DNA of 64,000 nt from the NCBI GenBank assembly GCA_002794735.1, contig NBAZ01000001.1:3038001-3102000 (forward strand), given 5' to 3'. Below, in pieces: positions 10,290 through 18,806 of this stretch. Source of the stretch: Pyrrhoderma lamaoense (lineage: Eukaryota; Basidiomycota; Agaricomycetes; Hymenochaetales; Hymenochaetaceae). Below the pieces are notes generated by a model. It had not been told where the DNA came from. It worked only from the letters and a program-made list of their open reading frames with translations, and did not search any database. The translations under genes were made by a program, and so were the position numbers. How positions within the stretch are numbered: position 1 is the first letter of the stretch; each line of letters begins with the position of its first letter.

Positions 10290-12195
10290 ATGCCTCGTTT
10301 CAGGTGCATGAAGCCTATTTTCGACCTTCCACTTACCCCAATCTTGCGTTATACGTGTCGCTTACGCCTCACATCCAATCTACTTCGCGTTTCCTACTCT
10401 AACTTCATCGCTTCCCCGACTCGTTGGTCTCAACAACGCGCATTCTCTAACTTAACACAGTACCCTACTGACCTTTTCGAAAATACAACAGCGAAGTGGA
10501 TGTCAGTATGATACATGCTACTCAACTGGGTATACGCCTAAATCGTAATCTGATATGAGTAGCTACAATAATGAACTTCGTCACAAAGAACGCAGACGTA
10601 TATTTGACGTCGATGAGCTCAGTCGACTTGCAGCAGAATCTGTCAACCGTAGTCCAAATGATGTTGCTAGTCTGGTAAAACTGGCTGAAGGTGGGTTTAA
10701 CCGTGTATTCCTCATCTCCATGCACGATGGTTTCCGAATGATCGCTCGTATCCCATACCCGATTATGGATCCCAAGTACTTCGCTATTGCAAGTGAAGTA
10801 GCTACCATGGACTATCTCCGTTCAGTAGGCATACCTATACCTGAGGTGTACGGATACTCTCCCGTACCAGACAATGCGGCAGGGACGGAGTATATATTCA
10901 TGGAATATGTACAAGGCACCAACTTGGGTGACATATGGTTTGATCTAGAAGAAACAGATATCATTTCTATAACACGGCAATTGGCCCAACTAGAATCGAA
11001 GATGATGTCGATTTCTTTCCCAGCTGGCGGTAGCTTATACTATACTAAAGACCTTAAGGATGTGCCTGAGAGTGAATCTGGGAATACCAGGTTAGGAATT
11101 ACATTAGAGAAGGATACACGTTTCTGCGTCGGTCCAGATACAAGCATACCTCTATGGTTTGGAAGGAGATCACAACTCATCGTAGATCGAGGACCATGTA
11201 AGCCGTTCTCTGAAAGTTATAAAGTCACTTCATATAATAAACCGACAATTATAGACAAGAATATAGAGGAAACTCTAAGAAGAAGAGCTGAGAAGGAAAT
11301 AGCTTATCTGGAACGATTCGGTAAACCGCTTCTACCATTTGAACGTATGAGGAGGGAAGCCTACAATTACGAGAAGCAGTCGCCAATGGATTACATTGAG
11401 AATATAAAGCGCTATCTCAGCATTGCTCCATCAATAATCCCAAGAGACCCAGCCCTCAGACATTTTCGCATCCGCCATCCTGATCTTATTCCGACCAACG
11501 TCATTGTTTCTAGGTCCTCGGACACTGACTTACACATTGTCAACCTAATTGACTGGCAAAAAACCTCTATTCTACCTCTGTTTCTCCTTGCTGGTATCCC
11601 TCAAGAGATACAGAACTACAATGATAGTGGCTGGAACACTAAAGAGCGACCGTCAATACCAGAAGATCTTGCAAATTTAGACGAGGCCCAGCAAAGCAAA
11701 CAGATGGAACTCTATCGCCGCCGTCTCGTCCACTACCACTACGTCGGGAACACATGGAAATATAACAAGCCTCATTACTCAGCATTAGCGGACCCGATGG
11801 ATGGGCTCCGCCGCCGCCTTTTCGAGTACTCTGGTGGCCTATGGGAAGGGGAAACTCTGGAGCTGAAGGTTGCTCTGATAGAGGCAGTGAAGAGATGGGA
11901 GACACTGACAGGAGGAGGACTACCGTGTCCTATAGCGTTCGAAACCGATGATATAGAGAAGACTATGAAGTTGTACGCAGAACAAGAAAGAGCAGACCGG
12001 ATTATGGAAAATATTCGGAGGTCGATTGGTTGTCCGCCAGATGGACGGGTAACTGTTGATCGCTATGACATGGCTATGGAATTTTGCAAGGAGTTGAAGG
12101 AGGGTGTTTTTGCGGCGGCAGAACTGGAGGGTGAACTAGCCCAGATTGCGACACACTGGGTACTGGATGACATGGACGAAGAAGAATATATGTGA
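10290..12195 (+). CDS. AIM9-like mitochondrial kinase-fold (APH family) protein, copy 4
   Basis: The coding parts are 10290-10501 and 10563-12195 across a 61-nt intron with a GTCAGT donor, giving about 614 residues. The N-terminal ~60 residues differ strongly from copy 1 but again form an Arg-rich presequence ending in RAFSN. The kinase-fold region is nearly identical to copy 1 up to the catalytic loop. There it reads HPDLIPTN (His about 376, Asn about 383) instead of HPDLRPSN, and the metal-binding IDWQ is intact. Changes also cluster near the C-terminus, for example at ENTEKYNE versus GNTWKYNK. This is the best preserved copy and probably functional. A start at 10555 without the intron would give a shorter protein lacking the presequence. 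Confidence 0.87.
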
Positions 12196-12657
12196 TAAAT
12201 CGTAATGAAGGATCTAAGCTGGAGATTTCTCATTGTATAATGGACTCTTATTGCTATGAGACTTGTGAACGTAGGGAGATCTTATTTGATAGTATTAAAG
12301 ATTCCAAAGGAAGGGCAAGATATAGGAAGGGGCGCCAGAAATGATAAGCAGCACTTTCTTTTTGGATAATTTCTTGCTTGGAATAGAGGAACCTGCTGCT
12401 TACGAACTGTTTACTGATACCACTCTTTGTATACCCACATGAATACTAAGCGCCGCGGAGGTGTCGAGAGAGTGTGTCGCCTACTATCCATCTATGAGAC
12501 TCTGTAATCTACCAGGGATGAAGTAACATTTAACTGGTAAAACTCACGTATATCCCGATTCCCTCCCTCTATAACACGTTCAACTGACGAATAAACATAT
12601 TTTCACATGCATAAGGAATACAGGAGCAAGAATGTGTATTTGTATGTGGTGTTATTT

Positions 12658-12760
12658 CCATTTTTCTGATCCGGACTACGCTCTGCTGCAGATGCTGAAG
12701 CAGATCTAATTGCATGTGTACCGTTAGGTGCGATTCCGCAGTGTCTAATCAAAGAGATAT
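12658..12760 (-). pseudogene. Sec14-gene 3' fragment, unit 4
   Basis: Matches the exon of the Sec14-like gene that encodes GIAPDGTRVNRPASA and the start of the acidic linker. The terminal exon is not recognisable here. It is not coding on its own. Confidence 0.55.
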
Positions 12761-13133
12761 ATACAGTAAGAAAAAAGAGGTGTACGCAAGTTAGTGTTAA
12801 GCTGTTCTCTAAGAATAAGTGATAGTAGGTGCGAATAGGTAAAGATCTGTAAATTCATGATTATTAAGATCAAGAGAGTCTGCAACGTATTCTATCCCGA
12901 TAGTTTGATAAGTTGTAGTGATTTGATAAAAAATTAAGAAGATTTATTTGCATTAATCACTATCAAACTCATTAACTTTATTCATTTCCAGAGAAATACA
13001 TAAAATAATAGAAGGTGGGGTGGAAAAAAGTTAACTCTCAATGGCTATCAGATCAGCAGGTGCTACGGAGGTCATATACTAAACGAGACAGGTGCAGTCG
13101 AAGAGGCAGATCGGTATAATAAATGAAAAGCCT

Positions 13134-13496
13134 CTATTTACTCTTAACCTGTTCGATAGCCTTCTCCAAACTCGTTTGCACATCCTCTTTAGTACCGTCC
13201 TTCTTTACAAGGACATTAGCCATGACGGCATGAGTGCCCCCATTCTTCTCCCTCCACTGCTTGATTGCTGTGGGTATTTTTGCTCCAGCGTTTGGCTGCA
13301 TCTGGAACTTGTGGTAGGTTGCACCATCGGATCCCTTGATCTCCCCGTCATAGTCCCAGCGGACACCGAGTTTTTCCTTATCAGCCTCGGTTTTGGGAAA
13401 TACCGTCTTGCCTCTGTTGACAGTTGGGCTAGTGAATTTCTTCCACTTGCTGGCGTCAATGGCTTTGAGTGCGGCTGCTTTCAAGGCTTTGTTCAT
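13134..13496 (-). CDS. Small lysine-rich protein of the array, intact copy (120 aa)
   Basis: A single-exon 120-residue protein of unknown function. It is Lys-rich and hydrophilic, with no signal peptide, membrane segment or cysteine. Sequence landmarks are MNKALKAA at the N-terminus, GVRWDYDGEIKG, YHKFQMQPNAG, KQWREKNGGTH, and a helical-looking KEDVQTSLEKAIEQVKS end. I do not recognise the family. A TATA box lies about 90 bp upstream, with a promoter shared head-to-head with kinase copy 5. Its coding frame has survived while the divergent kinase copy 5 decayed. Three other copies in the array are broken or fragmentary, and their reading-frame matches support that this ORF is a real gene. Confidence 0.75.
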   Translation of the reverse strand: MNKALKAAALKAIDASKWKKFTSPTVNRGKTVFPKTEADKEKLGVRWDYDGEIKGSDGATYHKFQMQPNAGAKIPTAIKQWREKNGGTHAVMANVLVKKDGTKEDVQTSLEKAIEQVKSK

Positions 13497-13584
13497 TGTA
13501 TCTCTTAAGGGTCTTGTTGAGTAGTTGAGAATATGTGAGAAGTGTTTGTTTCGTTGATGTAGATTGAAGCAGGAAAAGTATGGC

Positions 13585-13591
13585 TTTTATA
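13585..13591 (-). promoter_or_regulatory. TATA box of the intact small gene
   Basis: TATAAAA on the minus strand, about 90 bp upstream of the ATG at 13496, conserved with 5931-5937. Confidence 0.55.
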
Positions 13592-13757
13592 CTTGAAAAA
13601 ACCCATCTTGTTTGAGCAGCTTATCCGAGAATGCGTCTTGCTCATAAGATTGAGAACTATACGTTATGGTGTATTAATAGGAAGATGGTGGCCACTGGCT
13701 AAAAGAAGACAGGTAAATGGGTATTTTGCCTGATAAGTTGCACGCGTATCTCTACAT

Positions 13758-13785
13758 GCGTCACATGACCGCGTATAATTAGACC
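13758..13785 (+). promoter_or_regulatory. Conserved divergent-promoter element, unit 5
   Basis: GCGTCACATGACCGCGTATA and following bases, between the intact small gene (-) and kinase copy 5 (+). Confidence 0.5.
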
Positions 13786-13844
13786 GGCCGTCACTCCCGA
13801 TGGGAGGTCTCTTACATTTGATCCCTTTGCGTATTAGGGCTGAC

Positions 13845-14815
13845 ATGCGCTCTCTTGCAAGGTAATAGTCAAATTGTACGTCTCTATGAGATATACTTGC
13901 TCCTCATTGAGGTTATCTCACATTTCCTACTCCAAGTCCATCACGACCTTAAGTCGCCTGTTCGCTAACATGCTACATCCTCCTAACGATTTCTTCGAAC
14001 ACACAACAGGGAAGTGGATCTAATTCTCATAAATCTTATTAGCCTATGAAGACATATACATTGGGATCATACTCTAAAATATATAATTATAACAATGAAA
14101 CTCGCCATACTGAGATCATGGCAATTTGCCGAACTAGAGTCGTATATGACGTTAATATCCTTCTCTGCTGTAGATCTAATAATATACTAAGGACTTATTT
14201 TATGTGTCTGGGAGTGGCTCTGGGTTTGCTAGCTCGGGCAACACACTAGAGAAGGATGGATATTTCTGTGTCGGATCACGGTCCGGATACAAGTATACCT
14301 CTATGGTATGGTAAGAGAGAACAGCTCAATTTAGCCATAAGGCCATGTAGGCCACTCTTTGCCTCTTTCTAAATCATATTGTTAATTGAACTGACAATTT
14401 TAGATAAAAATGCAGAGGAAACACTGGTAAGAGGAGCTGAAAAGGAAATAGCTTACCTACATCAGTTCGGTCAACCACTGTTACCGTTTCAGCGTGTAAG
14501 GAGGAAGTTTGTAATTATAAGAGCAATTGACATCGGATCACAATGATAATCTGAGGAGATATCTCAGTATCGTGTCGCCACTGATATCCAGATGCCCGAC
14601 CCTCAATCGTATCTGCATCCGTCATCTTGATCTCATACTGAGCAATATTAAAGTATCTAGGTCCCGGGAGTTTTGACTCATACATCTTCAGCTTGATAGG
14701 TTGGCAATACACCTCGATCTTACCTCTGTTTCTCCACGCCGACAGACCACAACGGTTACAAAACTATAATAATAGTGGATGGTGATCCACAGAGCGACCT
14801 TCACTAGACTCCGAA
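13845..14815 (+). pseudogene. AIM9-like kinase, copy 5, degraded
   Basis: A 5' remnant near 13945-14021 still reads SRLFANMLHP and TTGKW, then stops. A large part of the N-lobe is deleted between about 14110 and 14180. Later pieces resemble the EKDGYFCVG segment, the AEETLVRGAEKEIAYL segment and a broken catalytic region near 14620-14720 in which the HPDL motif reads HLDL and the IDW motif is lost. Stops and indels are frequent, and homology ends near 14815 before the C-terminus. The 57-nt GT...AG stretch that replaces coding sequence in copy 3 is present here too (after 14346). Sequence downstream (14870-15000) matches the region downstream of copy 3. Confidence 0.8.
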
Positions 14816-15528
14816 CTAAGGAATTTTACATGTTATCGAGAGAGTATTGCTACAACCAAGGCTTTGTTGTAGTTGTAGAATAATTGTCGTGCTACTAGAG
14901 ACAGGTATGTTTTATTAGTGGTCGCAAGCGCTTAAAGAAAGTATACAAATAAGGTATACGAAAGGATTTCAGGAACAAGTAGTAGCATACACCTTTTGGG
15001 CATTTTCTTGCTTGGGATAGTTGAGATCTTCGCTTATGCATTCATGAGTTATGTTGTCTTTTTTTGAAAATCTCCTGTATATTATACTCTCGCGAAAGAT
15101 TAAGAGAGGGTGCCACTTATTATCCTTATATGAAAGTTCGAGCTGAGTCGAGGATAAAGAATGTTGTCTAGTGTAACTCGTGTACACGTGCATTCTAGTT
15201 CAACCCCATCTTATCATCTTAAGACAACATATAAACATGTATTTTCACACACATAAAGAATACAGGAGTATACATGCGAGCGGAGTGGAGTTGTTTTTTA
15301 ATTCTCTACAAATTCTTTATCATAAAAAATCTAAGAAACAAAGTTGGGACGTTTAAGAAAAAGAAAGACAGGAAGAGAGAAAGTTCACAACAACATCTGT
15401 AAGAGAAAATCGTTACTGATGATACCAGATAAGTCTAAAGTAAGTGCTACGATAAATAATTAGCAGTGAGGGCAATATAGGTGAGTACAGGCGACAATAA
15501 CGGAGTGAGGAGTTCCTCAACATTTTCA

Positions 15529-17792
15529 TCAAGAAACGACGACGTTAACTTGCTCAAGAGACACCCGAGGTTCGTCTCGATGTTTTGCTAGGTCTAAATC
15601 ATCCAATTTGTTCATGACACCATCTACATCTGCATCAGCGGTGGTCTCGGATGATGATACAGATTCCCTAGTATATAAAAAACATGATATTTTCGTTGAG
15701 CTGATTGATATCCAGAAGAAGGGATTAAGAGAAGAACATACGATTTCTCAACCTTTCCTCCTTCTCCATCTTCATCATTTACATTTTTCTGATCTGCATC
15801 AGTCTCATCTGTAGGTGCTGAAGCAGGTCTGTTCACACGTGTGCCATCAGGTGCGATACCACAAAGCCTAATTTAGGGAAAGAAGTGATGTAGAGAACAA
15901 AGAAGGGAGAGTTTTAGGAGTGTAAGTCAGATGAGGTAAAACGAAAACAAAGACTTCATCAGTATGGTTCTTTGAGTCAGGAAAAAGAGTAGGTAAAAAA
16001 AGAAGAAGGATATATCCAACTTACTCTACGATCTGTTCCCAGTAGCTGACCGGTTCAAATTCATACTCGAATTTCCCACCGAAATCAGCATCAAGTTGTT
16101 CTCCCGGAATAAGCTCCAGTAAATCCGGATTAAAACGAATCTGTAGGTGTGTGTGTGTGAAGAATTATGAACCGCGGTAGTTAGCCATCGCAGTTCTTTC
16201 CCGGTGGATTTTATCAAGTGATAGAGGGGTTGAAGTAAGAAACAGAAAGTGAAAGAAGAATGCTCCATACTCGTCACTATCGAATCCATCAAATTAAAAA
16301 AAGGAAGAGAAAAAAGGAAAAGACATGAGGCAGTACGGTGCGGAGTTGAAAAAGAAATTCAACTTCTCATAAGTTGGATCAAACTGGAACAAATCGGTAT
16401 CCAAGGGAAGGAGATAGACAGACTGGAGATATACTACCGGTTAAAAAGATCGAGAAGAAATTGGTTTAAACAACGGAACATAACTCCCTTGGCATAGCCT
16501 AGAATCATTTCTGCCCATACGACTTGACCTTTTTTGATCACTACTTTTACTAAAAATCCGCATACGCCGGGTGCATAAAGATACACGACGGACGGATATA
16601 CGGAAGATAAAGGAACACACAACTAACACACAATAATAATTCATAAAAAGAGTTTACATGCAGCTTACCTTGTCTCTGGTCACCGGATCCATAAACGGTG
16701 CGATACCCTTATAGAAGAATGCAAGTATCGTTGGCATGTTCACCACGAGGCCGCGTCCCAAGGTTTCTGGGTAATGGGCCTGTAGGATATGAAGCACTTT
16801 CCGCGCAATGCTGATTGATGGGTTCGTTCGTAACGTCGTGGACTTGTAGTCTACAACAATTGAAACTGACTCTACACCGGGAGGTTGAAGGTCTTTGGCG
16901 CGTTCACTGGATAACGTTATTTTTGTAATAGAGAAATTGGTTATATAAATCACAGATGTTATTGAAAATAGGGTGTATGGTAACCTACAGACACCAAACG
17001 AGATGTCGGAGCTGGCGAGGAGATTGAGAAGTGTTTTCTCTTCCAGGACGCATGTAGATGACCGGTCGTCCATCCAAATCAAATCCATTGAGAATACTAT
17101 TGAATTTCAAGTGTTACAATTATTTGATTCAGTGATATTTTTTTTTACCTCATGACAGAATGTGAAAACTTACATCTTACCAGTCTCACTTTCAATCCGG
17201 ACCTAACAAGTAAAACAGGACCCCACATCAGAGCAGCCCTTCACCAAACAACGAAAACGAGGAAATAATTAAAACAAATAGATAGGAGATTCTGACCTCT
17301 TCGGGAGGTATTAAGTCAGGTTTAAACTCCCTCCTCCATTCCAACGTAGCCTTGAGTCTTTTCTTTGCATCGTCCAGTTTCCACTTCGCGCGCGCATATA
17401 ACGAGGAATAGTATCCGCCCGATCAAGCCAACGTTTTTCCCAAGGATAATAATCATCGTCTTCTGGTAGCATCTCATGTTTTGACCACTAAAGAGAATAC
17501 AAATAGAGGAGGTTATTCATAGTATTGTTAGCGCTCTAGTAAATCCTAGATCCATAAACCAAGCATGCGTTGTTATACAGGAGACCGCCAAGGAGTGATG
17601 ATGAAAAATTGTGGAGTTTGACAAGATTTTTTCCAGTTTATAGATAGGATATGATGATAATAGGATTGAGTTGAGGATGAGACTTACCTCTCGAAGTTGA
17701 TCAATTAACGAGCGCTGTTCGTCATTGTACGTCCATGGTTTCACCACAGTCTGGGGCGCTGGTTTTGCATGCACCTTATGAGTCTTGGCCAT
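15529..17792 (-). CDS. Sec14-like CRAL-TRIO domain protein
   Basis: Eight exons can be read on the minus strand, from MAKTHKVHAK at 17792 to a stop at 15529-15531. A CRAL-TRIO-N region is followed by the lipid-binding CRAL-TRIO domain: IILNGFDLDGRP, the segment around IYMRPGREN, VDYKSTTLRTNPS, LQAHYPETLGR and DPVTRDKIRFNPD. An acidic Ser/Asp-rich tail follows. Such proteins carry phosphatidylinositol or other lipids between membranes; this one resembles the fungal Pdr16/Csr1 type, which is inference. One exon is only 29 nt (encoding VRIESETGK). A single missing base near 17390 in CGCGCGCGAAG breaks the frame between RYMRA and KWKLDDAK; restoring one base gives the family consensus, so this may be an assembly error. 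Its 3' end is copied in every array unit. Confidence 0.8.
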
Positions 17793-18806
17793 AATATGAA
17801 TCTCTAATCTCTAAGCTCTAGTACTTAATTTTATGGAGAATTGATCTAGGTTGTTGAGACTGGACGAGAAAGTGAGAGGGAAAGAAGGAACTGAGTCAGA
17901 TGGAGATGCGCAATTGACGGGAGGAACATGATGGATGGATTCGGCATACAAATAAGACTGGTAAATAAATTACACATCACCGTTCATCACTTCTCATCCA
18001 ATCGGTTGTCCCGATCTCGGATCGGTCACCCTTCACGTAAGCATTTCTGACCCACTTCTTAGTATTGTAAATAATTAGTTAGATTTTTAAGAGATGTTTT
18101 GCATTTGCACTTTCAAAATCCTACTGGATTTCGTGTGTATCAATAGGCTATACTAAGAATGCGGGGTAGTATTGGACACAAATTTACTAATACTATTAAG
18201 AAAGTAATGAAGAGGAAGAAAAAAAGAGAAAAAAAAAAGAGGAATAAAAGGAGGGACGGAGAAGATGCGAAGAATTAGGTTTGGAAGGCTTGATGAAGAA
18301 TGAGATTAATACATAGCAAAAGGAATAAAAAAACGAGTTTAAGAATGATGAGTAGGAGGATTGATGGGTTGAGACGAGAACAGTAGGGAAGAAAGGAGAG
18401 AGGAAGAGAGAGAACAAGAACGTATGCAGCATAAAATAGCGTGAGTCTCGAGGTGTCGATATAGTATCTGGGAAAAGGGAATCAAGATAGGACTTTGAAA
18501 GAGAAGACACCACAAAGCTAGAAGGGCATAGGCTCTGCAAGAATAAGAGAAGGGGGTAAAAGGGGGGACACCAAGAAACTGTGAAGTAGAGATGAACTAA
18601 AGAAATGAACGGATATGTTTGCGAGATGAGAAGAATAAAAGGCCAAAAGGAGTTGTGTAGTAATAGATAAATAGCCACGAATAGGTTTTCCCGTCCGTTC
18701 AAAAAAAGTAAAGAGAAAAAAAACACTAAACTCATTTATGGTCCCAGTCGTTCAAAATAGAGAGGTATAAAAAAATAATGTCCATACTTGAACATAATGA
18801 ATAACT
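17793..18806. other. Intergenic region, promoter side of the Sec14-like gene
   Basis: A long purine-rich stretch at 18190-18760 produces an open minus-strand frame of about 180 codons with F/L/S-rich composition. I consider it a composition artefact in the 3' flank of the next gene. No RNA gene or repeat was recognised. Confidence 0.5.

Larger units (their letters stand above)
13514..13804. repeat. Near-identical promoter block (pairs with 5860-6151)
   Basis: About 290 bp almost identical to 5860-6151, spanning the small gene's leader, its TATA box and the conserved divergent element. Confidence 0.8.
1..15530. repeat. Tandem segmental array: kinase / Sec14-tail / small gene units
   Basis: Five repeats of one segment can be recognised from recurring order and orientation. 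Unit 1 has a kinase at 409-2290, a Sec14 tail at 2655-2980 and a small-gene remnant at 3330-3545. Unit 2 has 3838-4249, 4863-5120 and 5484-5842. Unit 3 has 6731-8600, 9083-9215 and 9535-9840. Unit 4 has 10290-12195, 12658-12760 and 13134-13496. Unit 5 has 13845-14815 and then the complete Sec14 gene at 15529. Non-coding spacers are also recognisably shared, for example the regions following kinase copies 3 and 5 near 8690-8790 and 14890-14990. The left end is cut by the window edge, so the array may continue. Ages differ: kinase copies 1 and 4 are close to identical over much of exon 2, while other pieces are heavily decayed. Confidence 0.85.

Noticed and set aside
18196..18735. Open minus-strand frame of 179 codons, rich in F, L and S
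   Set aside because: It is a reading of purine-rich plus-strand DNA, with no domain, no intron signals and no conserved segment; more likely 3' flank of the neighbouring gene.
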